DNA of 40,095 nucleotides from Bacteroidales bacterium (GCA_007129355.1 SKVR01000145.1:1-40095), one strand, 5' to 3'. Counted from the first letter of the stretch, positions 8,558-18,202 are shown. A program made the numbers and translations. The notes: generated by a model not told the origin, from the sequence alone.

Positions 8558-9214
8558 CTATAAATGCTTCATCCCCATCAACCGGGAAAAAGCATTATGC
8601 ACATCTTTTTCCTCTACCACAAAGGTTACCTCGTTACTGGTTGATATCACCTCACAAACGTTGATGCCCGACCAGGCAAGATTTTTCAAAAGAAAGTAAT
8701 AAATCCCCGACACTTCAGTATTGCTTTCAGGCAACCTGATGGTTATGGAACTGAGCCTGGTTTTTTGGGCAATAAGCTTTTCCTTCCGGTAAATTTCCCT
8801 GATGCGCGATTCAAGTAAATTGCTCACCACAAGGGTAGTTTCGAAAACTCCCTGCGAAATGGTGCAGAATATTTCCTTTTCACCGGCTATTTCATCCATT
8901 AGTTGACGGTTGCAGGCAATCAGTCCGGCAGAGTTCTCAAAGGTATAATCCCTGAGATCGGAGCGTACAATCACATCACCTAGTTTACGCATGAATTCCC
9001 TGATTTCTTTGCTGATGCGAAAGGATAATCCCGATGGCCGTCGGTTTATGGCCATTACTATGGCTCCCGGCTGTACTTTTTTGTGCAATCTTTTCTCTAT
9101 ATCAGGCTGAAGTTTGCGTGCAAGAGATGATACGTTAATGAGTTCTTCCGACAGTGCCTCCTCAAGAAAGGGAGATGCCGAAATAAGCTCATCTACTGCC
9201 TGGGCTATATTCAT
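8558..9214 (-). CDS. ACT-domain-containing protein with HTH-like N-terminus, candidate regulator
   Basis: 218 aa; C-terminal SSITIRLPESNTEVSGIYYFLLKNLAWSGINVCEVISTSNEVTFVVEEKDVHNAFSRLM is ACT-like; divergent from lysC. Confidence 0.65.
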   Translation of the reverse strand: MNIAQAVDELISASPFLEEALSEELINVSSLARKLQPDIEKRLHKKVQPGAIVMAINRRPSGLSFRISKEIREFMRKLGDVIVRSDLRDYTFENSAGLIACNRQLMDEIAGEKEIFCTISQGVFETTLVVSNLLESRIREIYRKEKLIAQKTRLSSITIRLPESNTEVSGIYYFLLKNLAWSGINVCEVISTSNEVTFVVEEKDVHNAFSRLMGMKHL

Positions 9215-9239
9215 AATGTATAGTGTTAAAAATATAACG

Positions 9240-9247
9240 CAAAGTTA
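9240..9247 (-). promoter_or_regulatory. -7 box TAACTTTG for the ACT-domain gene
   Basis: Reverse complement of caaagtta, 25 nt upstream of the start codon at 9214. Confidence 0.5.
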
Positions 9248-9355
9248 CAAAAAAGTATTTTATAATTAAAAATTTCACAGAGTAGTATAAAATTTATTTC
9301 TTTGCACAGCTTTTAATCAAAAATCACTATTTCTCAATCTTAACCTTAACCTAAA

Positions 9356-10696
9356 ATGCTTGTTTTAAAATTCGGTGGTACATCTTTGGGCAATGCCAAA
9401 AGAATCAGAAAAGTTGCAGAAATAGTAAGTACGCACAGCAACTGTGTGGTGGTATGTTCTGCAATGGCAGGTGTAACCAATGCACTGGAACAGGTGAATC
9501 AGGCCTGGGAACAATCGGATTATCAACAGGCAACAGAAATACTCGATTTAACTGAATCCAGTTTTGAAGTCGTCATTCACGAATTATTTTTGGATCAGGA
9601 TATTATTACAGAAAATTGTCTTGGTATAAGAAAAATGTTTTCAGAAGTTCAGCATATAGTCGCCGAAAGTTATAATGAAGAGCTGAAAGGCAATGTTCTT
9701 TCGCTGGGTGAGCTTGCTACTTCATGGATATTCAACAATTATATGCAGTATTCAGGAAAAGAATCTTCTTTTGTTAATGCCCTGAATCTGATACATCTGA
9801 ACGAACAGGATGAGCCTGTCACGTCAAGCATTGCGCAAAGAATACACGAAACGGAAAGTTTTTCCCTGCCGGGTATTTATATTACCCAGGGTTTTATTTG
9901 TATGGATTGGCAAGGCAGGGTGTCCAATCTGAAGCGGGGTGGTAGTGATTATACGGCTACTTTGCTGGGTGCCGCCCTTCATGCTTCTCTTATTGAGATA
10001 TGGACCGACATAGATGGTCTTCATAACAACGACCCCAGGTATGTGGAGAACACAACACCCATTCGTGAGCTATCCTTTGCCGAAGCTGCCGAGCTGGCTT
10101 ACTTTGGCGCCAAAATACTGCATCCGTCATGCGTGTGGCCGGCACGTGAACATAATATTCCCATACAGTTAAAAAACACCATGAATCCAGATGCCCTGGG
10201 AACTCACATACATTCAGGAATGATACCCCAAGGCGTAAAAGCTATTGCCGCCAAAGATCATATAGCTGTGCTGCGCATCACATCAGGAAGAATGTTCAAT
10301 GCATACGGGTTTCTGCATAAGCTTTTCCAGGTATTTGAAGAGTTTAAAATACCGGTAGATGTGGTTACAACTTCCGAAGTATCGGTGTCAGTAACTATTG
10401 ATGATTCCCATGCTTTTGAAGGACTGGTTTCTCGTTTACGGTCACTAGGAAGAGTGAGTGTAGAAAACAATCGCTCAATTATTTGTATTGTGGGTAATAT
10501 TCAGGAACATCTTGCTGATGTTATGCATGCTGTTAAACATTTTAAAACCGATATGGTTTCATTAGGTGCCAGTTCCAATAATATCACATTGGTTGTGCCG
10601 CACAAGCAAAAAGTTGAGGCTTTGCAATCACTGCACAAACTTGTAAATAATAATATCGTTAACCGACAAGAATCATGTATACAACTTCAGGCATAA
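9356..10696 (+). CDS. lysC: Aspartate kinase
   Basis: 446 aa; LVLKFGGTSLGNAKRI, LKRGGSDYTATLLGAAL, EIWTDIDGLHNNDPR, C-terminal ACT repeats. Confidence 0.93.
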   Translation: MLVLKFGGTSLGNAKRIRKVAEIVSTHSNCVVVCSAMAGVTNALEQVNQAWEQSDYQQATEILDLTESSFEVVIHELFLDQDIITENCLGIRKMFSEVQHIVAESYNEELKGNVLSLGELATSWIFNNYMQYSGKESSFVNALNLIHLNEQDEPVTSSIAQRIHETESFSLPGIYITQGFICMDWQGRVSNLKRGGSDYTATLLGAALHASLIEIWTDIDGLHNNDPRYVENTTPIRELSFAEAAELAYFGAKILHPSCVWPAREHNIPIQLKNTMNPDALGTHIHSGMIPQGVKAIAAKDHIAVLRITSGRMFNAYGFLHKLFQVFEEFKIPVDVVTTSEVSVSVTIDDSHAFEGLVSRLRSLGRVSVENNRSIICIVGNIQEHLADVMHAVKHFKTDMVSLGASSNNITLVVPHKQKVEALQSLHKLVNNNIVNRQESCIQLQA

Positions 10697-11886
10697 AAAC
10701 ACCTTACTATCTTTACGACCTTGATCTGCTCAGGCAAACACTCGACGAAGCCCGACAGGCAGCCAACCAGCATGATTATCATATTCATTATGCCATTAAG
10801 GCCAATAACAATCCTATTGTCACAGGTATCATAAATGATTACGGCTATGGTGTTGATTGTGTCAGCGGCAGTGAAGTTATGGAAGCTCTGCACCGAGGAT
10901 TTCCCGCAGAAAAGATCGTTTATGCCGGGGTGGGAAAGAGTGATGATGAGATAAGACAGGCTCTTGAAAATGATATCTTTTGCTTTAATGTGGAATCGCT
11001 GGAAGAGTTGCAGGTCATTGATGAGATTGCATCTGAAATGAAAAAAACTGCCAGGGTTGCCCTCAGGGTAAATCCCGGAGTGCAGGCACATACCCATAAA
11101 TACATTACCACCGGTCTTGATGAGAATAAATTCGGAATTCACCCGTCGCAATTGCAGGAAGCCCTTAATCTTTGTCGCAGTTCCCAGTGGCTGGATTTTA
11201 TGGGACTCCATTTTCATATAGGTTCGCAGATCACTTCCTTGCAGCCATTTGCTGATCTTTGTCAAAGAGTCAATGAGATCTGGAATGAATTTGATATTAC
11301 ATCCATGGGTGCCAGAATCCTTAACCTGGGTGGCGGACTTGGTGTTAATTATGAAGATCCTGACAATAACCCCATTCCCGATTTTCAATCTTTCTTTAGT
11401 GTAATTGCCGAAAATCTGAAAATTCCTGAACATATCAAGGTACATTTTGAACTGGGCCGCAGTCTGGTAGCCCAATGCGGCAACCTGATCACCCGGGTGC
11501 TATATACAAAAAAAGGTGTTGATAAAGAATTTGTGATTACCGATGCGGGTATGACAGAATTGATGCGACCTTCACTTTACCAGGCAAGACACAGGATTGA
11601 AAATATCAGCAATTCAGGTGAAACCTGTCACTACGATGTGGTGGGGCCGGTATGCGAATCGAGCGATGTGTTCGGCAAAGCCGTTGAACTACCTGTTACC
11701 CGCCGTGGCCATTTACTGGCAATAAAAAGTTGCGGTGCCTACGCTGAATCTATGATGCTCAGGTACAATATGCGGGCAAGGGCAAAAAGCTTTTTTAAAA
11801 CATCCGGAAAGATTTCGCCGATTTCTCAGTGTAAAGGAGGAGAATCAATTACTACTGAGGAAGGGCAATTCAGCAGGGTTAACTAG
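10675..11886 (+). CDS. lysA: Diaminopimelate decarboxylase
   Basis: 403 aa; HYAIKANNNP (PLP Lys), MGLHFHIGSQ, LGGGLGVNY, GPVCESSDVFGK; overlaps lysC by 22 nt in a different frame. Confidence 0.93.
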   Translation: MYTTSGIKTPYYLYDLDLLRQTLDEARQAANQHDYHIHYAIKANNNPIVTGIINDYGYGVDCVSGSEVMEALHRGFPAEKIVYAGVGKSDDEIRQALENDIFCFNVESLEELQVIDEIASEMKKTARVALRVNPGVQAHTHKYITTGLDENKFGIHPSQLQEALNLCRSSQWLDFMGLHFHIGSQITSLQPFADLCQRVNEIWNEFDITSMGARILNLGGGLGVNYEDPDNNPIPDFQSFFSVIAENLKIPEHIKVHFELGRSLVAQCGNLITRVLYTKKGVDKEFVITDAGMTELMRPSLYQARHRIENISNSGETCHYDVVGPVCESSDVFGKAVELPVTRRGHLLAIKSCGAYAESMMLRYNMRARAKSFFKTSGKISPISQCKGGESITTEEGQFSRVN

Positions 11887-11916
11887 GTCTGGAGAATTTG
11901 TTATCGTGGTAATCTG

Positions 11917-12204
11917 TCAGAAATTCAAATTCAAATAAAAGAACACCCCAGCATAGATAAAAGTGGCAAGCAGAATTCCCCTGCCGGTTTTATCGAAATT
12001 AAGGTTCACCATGTAGTATCTGAAAGTAAAAAGATTGCTGAAGATCCCGATGAGCTGCATTGTGGATGGTTTCATCATGTAGATTCCGCGAATTTCATCC
12101 ACAACACCATAAGTTCTTACAATGGTAAGGATAATTCCATACACGATAAGCGGGACCACAAGCCCCATAATAATTCCCAGTGCCCAGTTATCTTTTTTAA
12201 GCAT
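11917..12204 (-). CDS. Small membrane protein of unknown function
   Basis: 95 aa with about three hydrophobic segments; start overlaps the surE stop. Confidence 0.6.
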   Translation of the reverse strand: MLKKDNWALGIIMGLVVPLIVYGIILTIVRTYGVVDEIRGIYMMKPSTMQLIGIFSNLFTFRYYMVNLNFDKTGRGILLATFIYAGVFFYLNLNF

Positions 12205-12973
12205 TAAAGTTCCAGTCTTTTAGTTGGGAAATCAGTTTATGCGCAGTAAAGTCGTATTGTATGGGTACCAGTGATATGTAGTTGTTGGCCAGAGCCCATT
12301 CGTCGGTTTCATCCATATCTTCATGCAGCTGAAACTTTCCTGTAAGCCAGTAGTAATCTTTACCCCTTGGATCTGTTCGGTGGTCAAACTCCTCCACCCA
12401 GTTGGCATTGGCCTGGCGGCAAACACGCACCCCTTTTATCTCATGCTCCTTTACGGCCGGTATATTCACATTCAGGCAGTTGCCCTTCGGAAGCCCATGC
12501 TTCAATACACTGCGTACAATCTGTTGTATATATTTGCGTGCCGGAAGAAAATCGGCATTCATGCGGTAATCGAGCAATGAAAATCCAACGCTTGGTATTC
12601 CTTCCATGGCACCTTCAATAGCTGCCGACATGGTTCCGCTATAGATCACATTGATGGATGCATTGCTGCCGTGGTTAACGCCCGAAACCAGGATGTCGGG
12701 TTTGCGATGCAATACTTTATTTACAGCAAGCTTGACACAGTCAACAGGAGTGCCGCTGCAACTGAATTCCTGGTGGTCGCCGTTAACGGCAATCTTTTCA
12801 AGTCGGATAGGCTCGGTTATGGTTACGGCATGGCCCATTCCACTTTGTCCTTTATCGGGGGCAACCACTACCACTTCACCTATTTCTAACATGAAGGAAA
12901 TGAGATTGCGGATACCTGGTGCCATGATGCCATCATCATTGGTAACTAATATTAAGGGTTTTTGCATTTTCAA
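12197..12973 (-). CDS. surE: 5'/3'-nucleotidase SurE
   Basis: 258 aa; ILVTNDDGIMAPGI, VVAPDKGQSGMGHAVT, SGTPVDCVKLA, LVSGVNHGSN, YSGTMSAAIEG. Confidence 0.95.
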   Translation of the reverse strand: MKMQKPLILVTNDDGIMAPGIRNLISFMLEIGEVVVVAPDKGQSGMGHAVTITEPIRLEKIAVNGDHQEFSCSGTPVDCVKLAVNKVLHRKPDILVSGVNHGSNASINVIYSGTMSAAIEGAMEGIPSVGFSLLDYRMNADFLPARKYIQQIVRSVLKHGLPKGNCLNVNIPAVKEHEIKGVRVCRQANANWVEEFDHRTDPRGKDYYWLTGKFQLHEDMDETDEWALANNYISLVPIQYDFTAHKLISQLKDWNFNA

Positions 12974-13056
12974 TTTTTTTTGGCAAAGCTATTAAGAATT
13001 CACTTTATGACAAGATTCTGGATGAGAAAAGTTTTTAAAGCATTATCTCAAACGGC

Positions 13057-13635
13057 TTAAACACGGGTTACCCCGCCCGAAACAATAAATTTCATAAAAT
13101 CGGCTGAATTAGCCACCACCGGAATCACATTTTCTGCCGGCACAATAAACATATTGCCCGAGAAATTATAAGAGTGGGGTAAATAAACAGCCACAAAATC
13201 ATCGCCTATGCCGATGTTTTGCAGATCTCGTTCAGTAATAAAACCCAGTTTCCTGATATTACTTTCCCTGTTCATGATTACCATAACAGGTTCTGTGAAT
13301 TTTTTCTTTTGCCCGACGAATGCTGATAACAAGTCAGATATGGCAGTGTAAAGCATCTTTATCAGGGGAACCTGGTCCATGATCCTGTTAAATAAAAAAG
13401 AAAGCGGGGTTCTGATGATTAATGACCCCAGCATACCTATGAGTGTAATGGACCCTAAAATGATAAGCAGACCAAGCCCGGGAATATTGAGAGGAATCAG
13501 TCCGTCAATAAACTCAAAAAGCTTAAAAATTACAAAAACAGTAATGGAAATAGGAGCTATAAGCAATAATCCCTGTAAAAATGAATTTACAATTTTGCGA
13601 AGGGTTTTTTTGTAGATGTACTCAGTTCGTTTCAT
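13057..13635 (-). CDS. DUF502 family membrane protein
   Basis: 192 aa; FLQGLLLIAPISITVFVIFKLF, MDQVPLIKMLYTAISDLLSAF, HSYNFSGNMFIVPAENV. Confidence 0.85.
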   Translation of the reverse strand: MKRTEYIYKKTLRKIVNSFLQGLLLIAPISITVFVIFKLFEFIDGLIPLNIPGLGLLIILGSITLIGMLGSLIIRTPLSFLFNRIMDQVPLIKMLYTAISDLLSAFVGQKKKFTEPVMVIMNRESNIRKLGFITERDLQNIGIGDDFVAVYLPHSYNFSGNMFIVPAENVIPVVANSADFMKFIVSGGVTRV

Positions 13636-13807
13636 ATGTTGTTATATTTTTTTTGATTTGTTGGAGTTAAATAATTTGCAGTAATAAAAATAAACAAACC
13701 CTTTCATAGGTTGTTTGCATATTGAAATAAAAAAGCAGTAAAAGAGCTTAACTATTTTTAACGCGCGACATAATGTCATGTGTTCGTCTTGTGGTCTGCT
13801 TTTTGAC

Positions 13808-13815
13808 TAATTTTG
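13808..13815 (+). promoter_or_regulatory. -7 box TAATTTTG for the Zn-peptidase gene
   Basis: TAnnTTTG match with TTG at 13789-13791. Confidence 0.5.
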
Positions 13816-13851
13816 TCCTGAATTTTAAATTGCAACTAAATTTTCTAAGAT

Positions 13852-14541
13852 ATGGTTTTTGATGTTAATATTTTGATCATTTTCGGAGTTTTTATGCTCC
13901 TGAGCTGGCTGGTTGGTAACCGGCTGAAATCTAAATTTGCTAAATACTCCCGGATGGGTCTGCGTTCTGGTTTGTCGGGCCGTGAAATTGCAGAGAAGAT
14001 GCTCCGCGACAGCGGAGTGAGCGGTGTTCGTGTTATTTCTACTCCCGGAAAACTTACCGATCACTACAACCCGTTAGATAAAACCGTAAATCTGAGTCCT
14101 GAAGTATTCAACGGGCGCAGTATCTCTGCCGCTGCGGTGGCAGCGCACGAATGCGGCCATGCTGTGCAGCATGCCCAAGCTTATTCGTTCCTGAAAATGC
14201 GCTCTGCACTGGTGCCCGTTATCAGTGTAAGTTCACGCTACATGCAGTGGGTGTTGCTCATCGGTATTCTTACTATTCAAGCATTCCCCGGAATTTTACT
14301 GGCCGGTATTATCATGTTTGCCATGACCACCCTGTTCAGCTTTGTCACCCTGCCGGTAGAATTTGACGCTACCAAAAGGGCGTTGGGATGGTTAAGGGAA
14401 ACTGGTCTCACGGTTGGTGAAGAGCACGGCTACGCCAAAGACGCTCTTAAATGGGCTGCACTTACTTATGTAGTAGCTGCGCTGGCATCGCTGGCAACAT
14501 TGATGTATTACATTATGATATTTCTTGGAAGCAGAAGATAG
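13852..14541 (+). CDS. Neutral zinc metallopeptidase (YugP-like)
   Basis: 229 aa; AAHECGHAVQHAQAY (HExxH-like HECGH), LPVEFDATKRAL. Confidence 0.88.
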   Translation: MVFDVNILIIFGVFMLLSWLVGNRLKSKFAKYSRMGLRSGLSGREIAEKMLRDSGVSGVRVISTPGKLTDHYNPLDKTVNLSPEVFNGRSISAAAVAAHECGHAVQHAQAYSFLKMRSALVPVISVSSRYMQWVLLIGILTIQAFPGILLAGIIMFAMTTLFSFVTLPVEFDATKRALGWLRETGLTVGEEHGYAKDALKWAALTYVVAALASLATLMYYIMIFLGSRR

Positions 14542-14555
14542 ATTTATTCTAAAAG

Positions 14556-14604
14556 AAAGATAAGGAAATATTACTGTTTGTTAAGTACATATTTCCTTAT
14601 CTTT
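14556..14604. promoter_or_regulatory. 16-bp perfect inverted repeat overlapping a -33/-7 promoter (TTTG 14577-14580, TATCTTTG 14598-14605)
   Basis: aaagataaggaaatat (14556-14571) and atatttccttatcttt (14589-14604) are exact reverse complements, 17-nt spacer. Confidence 0.85.
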
Positions 14605-14629
14605 GCAAGCCCACTTTTTAATACTTGTA

Positions 14630-15370
14630 ATGAGTGACCGACTAAAACGAGAAAAAGAATATCATAATAAAGCATTTAGTGAAGGAGTAAGAAAAGCCGC
14701 TGATAAGTACTATACCATCCATTCTACTTCTCTTAAAAAGCTTAATAATACATTAGAAGAATACTCAAAGGGAAAAACAGTACTTGAGTATGGATGCGGA
14801 CCCGGGGATAACGCATTCTTCCTGGCAAAACATGCCAGCAAATTAGTGGCGATCGATATTTCAGATTATGCCATAGAAACCGCAACTGAAAGAGCTAAAC
14901 AACTAAATCTTACCAATGCAGAATTCAGGGAAATGAATGCCGAAGAACTGGAGTTTGATGATAATTCCTTTGATCTGGTTTTTGGCAACTCTATTATTCA
15001 TCACCTTGATCTTAATATTTCCTTCAGTGAAATAAAAAGAGTATTAAAGCCCGGAGGCAAGGCAATTTTCTATGAACCTCTGGGGCATAACTTTTTCATC
15101 AATCATTACCGCAAGGCTACTCCTGAGATGAGAACAGAGGATGAGCATCCGTTGCTAATTGATGATATAAAACTGGCACTGGATTATTTTGATGAAGTTT
15201 CTGTTGATTTTCACCACCTGAGTACACTTGCTGCCGTGCCTTTCAGAAATACTTTCATTTTTAAACCTTTCTTAAAAATTCTTTCCGGTTCTGACAGGCT
15301 AATATTTAAGATGTTCCCCTTCATGCGCAAGTATGCCTGGTTTTGTATTCTTGAACTGGAAAAAAAATAA
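14630..15370 (+). CDS. Class I SAM-dependent methyltransferase
   Basis: VLEYGCGPGDNAFFLAK, VAIDISDYAIETA, FGNSIIHHLD, LKPGGKAIFYEP; start moved from TTG 14603 to ATG 14630 because 14603 overlaps the -7 box. Confidence 0.88.
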   Translation: MSDRLKREKEYHNKAFSEGVRKAADKYYTIHSTSLKKLNNTLEEYSKGKTVLEYGCGPGDNAFFLAKHASKLVAIDISDYAIETATERAKQLNLTNAEFREMNAEELEFDDNSFDLVFGNSIIHHLDLNISFSEIKRVLKPGGKAIFYEPLGHNFFINHYRKATPEMRTEDEHPLLIDDIKLALDYFDEVSVDFHHLSTLAAVPFRNTFIFKPFLKILSGSDRLIFKMFPFMRKYAWFCILELEKK

Positions 15371-15394
15371 ATTCTGTTATTTCTTTCAGCACTA

Positions 15395-16525
15395 TCAGTT
15401 CTCCTTAACAGTATTTTCTATGGTTTTCCATAATGCATCGGCGGTTTTATCCCAGGAAAATTGCATGCTTCTTTCTTTTCCCTTTTCAATTAGGATATTT
15501 CTCAATTCTTCATTGGTGCTAAGTGAGATCATGGCCTCAGATATGGAATCAACAGAACAGGGATCAACCAGCAGTGCAGCATCACCTGCCACCTCGGGCA
15601 TAGATGTAACATTTGAAGTAATAACAGCGGCCCCTGAGTTGAAGGCCTCAAGGATAGGTATTCCAAAGCCTTCAAAATAAGGTACAAAAAGCAAAGCCAG
15701 CGAAGCTGCATACAATTGGTTAAGTTCGGCAACCCCTAACCTTCCATGAAAAGTCACATCTTCCTTATACTCCAGTTTTTCCCATGCTTCGCTTATAGCC
15801 GGAGTCCAATATTTTTTCTGACCAACTACCAGTAAACGTGTATTTTGTGTATCCTGTTTTTTGAAGCGGTTGAATGCCTCAAACATCCGGGCAATATTTT
15901 TCCGGGGTATCAACGCACCTACATAAAGAAAATAGGGTTTACCCCGGGCGTATTTCTTTCGGGTTACCAGTTTTTCTTCCGGGCTAACGATTTTATAGCC
16001 TTCGTTACAACCATTATGGGTAACATCAATCTTATCGGGCGAAATTCCCCAGTACTTTATGATATCCTGCTTTGAATAATTGCTCACTGTAGCGATACGA
16101 CGAGCTTTTCGGGCATATTTTCTAAACAGGATATTGTAATATTTACGGGTGAAGAAAGGAATATCTTCAGGAAAATGTACAAAGTTCAGGTCATGAATTA
16201 CCTGTATGCATGGAGCAGGAGAGTTGAGTGTCATCCAGCCGTCGGGTGAAAGAAATACATCGGGTTTGAGTTTTCTCAGCAAAAAGGGAAGGATGATCTC
16301 AAACCGTATAAACCATAGGAAAGGATGCCTTGAAGGAGGAGATAATGTAACAAAACGTGTGTTGGGCGGGAACTTTAATTCAGAAGATGGCTTTCGGTCA
16401 AAGATAAGAATAAATTCATGCTCAGGGTGCCGGGCAGTGATTCTGCTTAGGGTTTCGTATGTATACCAGCCGATTCCATCCAGTTTTCCGGGTATAAGCA
16501 ATTGGGTATTTATAGCTATCTTCAT
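15395..16525 (-). CDS. Glycosyltransferase family 4-like (GT-B)
   Basis: 376 aa; FLYVGALIPRKNIARMFEAF, PYFEGFGIPILEAFNSGAAVITSNVTSMPEVAGDAALLVDP. Confidence 0.9.
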   Translation of the reverse strand: MKIAINTQLLIPGKLDGIGWYTYETLSRITARHPEHEFILIFDRKPSSELKFPPNTRFVTLSPPSRHPFLWFIRFEIILPFLLRKLKPDVFLSPDGWMTLNSPAPCIQVIHDLNFVHFPEDIPFFTRKYYNILFRKYARKARRIATVSNYSKQDIIKYWGISPDKIDVTHNGCNEGYKIVSPEEKLVTRKKYARGKPYFLYVGALIPRKNIARMFEAFNRFKKQDTQNTRLLVVGQKKYWTPAISEAWEKLEYKEDVTFHGRLGVAELNQLYAASLALLFVPYFEGFGIPILEAFNSGAAVITSNVTSMPEVAGDAALLVDPCSVDSISEAMISLSTNEELRNILIEKGKERSMQFSWDKTADALWKTIENTVKEN

Positions 16526-16566
16526 TTCACCTGTTTAGCTGGTTTTATCTGTCAAATGTAATATCA

Positions 16567-17184
16567 TTACTTTACATTCTCCACGGGAAAATGTTCTTTT
16601 ATGAAGTCTTTCAGGTTGCGATAAAGGGCTGCTACAGGCAAACCTACCACATTGTGCCATGAACCTTCTATACGTTCCACACATGTTAACCCGATCCACT
16701 CCTGTATACCGTAGGCTCCTGCCTTATCAAAAGGTTTGCAAGTATTGATGTAATAATCAATTTCATCAGGACTTATTGAAGAAAACTTAACCAATGTATT
16801 TTCATAAAAAGCTACCTGTTTTTTCATTGATGTAAGGCAAACTCCGGTAATTACCTGGTGGGTTGTACCAGATAGCAGAGTAAGCATCTGCCGGGCCTGC
16901 ATAACATTGCCGGCTTTGTTCAGGATTTGCTTACCCTTTACCACAATGGTATCGGCGGTTATGACAATACTTTTTTCAGATATCTGAGATTTAAAGGATT
17001 CTGCTTTCTGTTTGCATAAATGTAGTGCTATTTCATGGGGTGGCAGTTCTGGCGGAAAACTTTCATCGCAGGCAATAGCCCATACCCTGAAAGAAAAGCC
17101 GGCATCATTCATTAATGCCCTGCGGCGGGGCGATTGCGATGCAAGAATAAGATCAATGCTTTTAATTTGCTTGAAAAACTCCAT
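16567..17184 (-). CDS. maf: Maf family nucleotide pyrophosphatase
   Basis: 205 aa; LILASQSPRRRALM, ITADTIVVKGKQILNK, FDKAGAYGIQEW. Confidence 0.93.
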   Translation of the reverse strand: MEFFKQIKSIDLILASQSPRRRALMNDAGFSFRVWAIACDESFPPELPPHEIALHLCKQKAESFKSQISEKSIVITADTIVVKGKQILNKAGNVMQARQMLTLLSGTTHQVITGVCLTSMKKQVAFYENTLVKFSSISPDEIDYYINTCKPFDKAGAYGIQEWIGLTCVERIEGSWHNVVGLPVAALYRNLKDFIKEHFPVENVK

Positions 17185-17251
17185 GAATGCATTAAAAATT
17201 GAATTGTAGCGGACGCAAAGATAAATGCTTTGCCTATGCCTTCCAAACTAT

Positions 17252-18202
17252 TTATTCCAGATGAAACCCGCCTTGCAGATAGAAAGAAAAAATAAACATG
17301 GAAAACACACCTGCTACCATTACCCATTTTGAAAAAAGACTGAGATACCGGTAGTCTGTTTTTTCCTTGGCAGTCATAATTTTATTGATCATGATGATAA
17401 AGGGTATCTGCACGGTCAGCAGGAGATAGGCAAACAATATATCGAAGTCGCGCAGGAGAATGAAAATCTGGAACCATCCTACAAGAATGATGATGGTAAC
17501 GGTAAGAAATATGAGCAGTTTTTTGGTAGAATGTACTCCAGCCACAACAGGAATTGTTTTACAGCCGGTTTTGGCGTCTCCCTTAATATCTTCAATATCT
17601 TTGATGATCTCACGCAAGAGCGTGGTAAGAAATGCGAAAAGTGCATATACTCTTGAAAAATAGGATATATTCATAAAATCGACATCCCTGATTCCTTCAG
17701 CAGCCAAAGCATGTGATTCAAAAACCCATACAATGGCCACTACAAATCCTGCAAGGATGGCCACTATGATATTGCCTATCAGAAATTTTCTTTTATACCT
17801 GATGCTGTAAAGCCATAACAGGGTAGGAACAATCAGAAATACGAACAGCAATGGCCAGTATTGAACCCTGAAAGCCATGTATGCACCCAGTAAAACCGCA
17901 ATAATATTGAATAGCGAATGGTAGAAAATGGCCGAACGCCGCGAAATTTTCCTGCCCAGGATGATCCTGTCGGGTTTGTTGATTCGGTCAGTCCGTAAGT
18001 CAAAATAATCATTGATGGCATAACCTGCAGCAGTAATAAGCATAGTTGCCAGCACGATAAGAAAAAATTCGGCATGCGACAGGGATAGTTCAAGTCCTTT
18101 GCTCTGCAAAAGGGGCTGAATAATAGCATATCTGAACAGATACTGTATGGCCGCTACCATCAGCAGGTTGGGCCAGCGAAACAATTTCAGGTATGCCACC
18201 AT
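17252..18202 (-). CDS. UbiA family prenyltransferase (possible geranylgeranylglycerol-phosphate geranylgeranyltransferase)
   Basis: 316 aa polytopic; NDYFDLRTDRINKPDR and DIEDIKGDAKTG prenyl-diphosphate-binding motifs. Confidence 0.85.
   Translation of the reverse strand: MVAYLKLFRWPNLLMVAAIQYLFRYAIIQPLLQSKGLELSLSHAEFFLIVLATMLITAAGYAINDYFDLRTDRINKPDRIILGRKISRRSAIFYHSLFNIIAVLLGAYMAFRVQYWPLLFVFLIVPTLLWLYSIRYKRKFLIGNIIVAILAGFVVAIVWVFESHALAAEGIRDVDFMNISYFSRVYALFAFLTTLLREIIKDIEDIKGDAKTGCKTIPVVAGVHSTKKLLIFLTVTIIILVGWFQIFILLRDFDILFAYLLLTVQIPFIIMINKIMTAKEKTDYRYLSLFSKWVMVAGVFSMFIFSFYLQGGFHLE

Noticed and set aside
10687-11475. 262-aa minus-strand ORF opposite lysA
   Set aside because: Antisense to a well-supported LysA with all motifs; low-complexity shadow translation, no recognisable domain.
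13766-13778. Short palindrome GACATAATGTC upstream of the Zn-peptidase promoter
   Set aside because: Only 5-bp arms; too short to separate from chance without conservation data.
14603-14629. TTG start of the methyltransferase ORF at 14603
   Set aside because: Start would lie inside the -7 promoter box; ATG at 14630 fits better.
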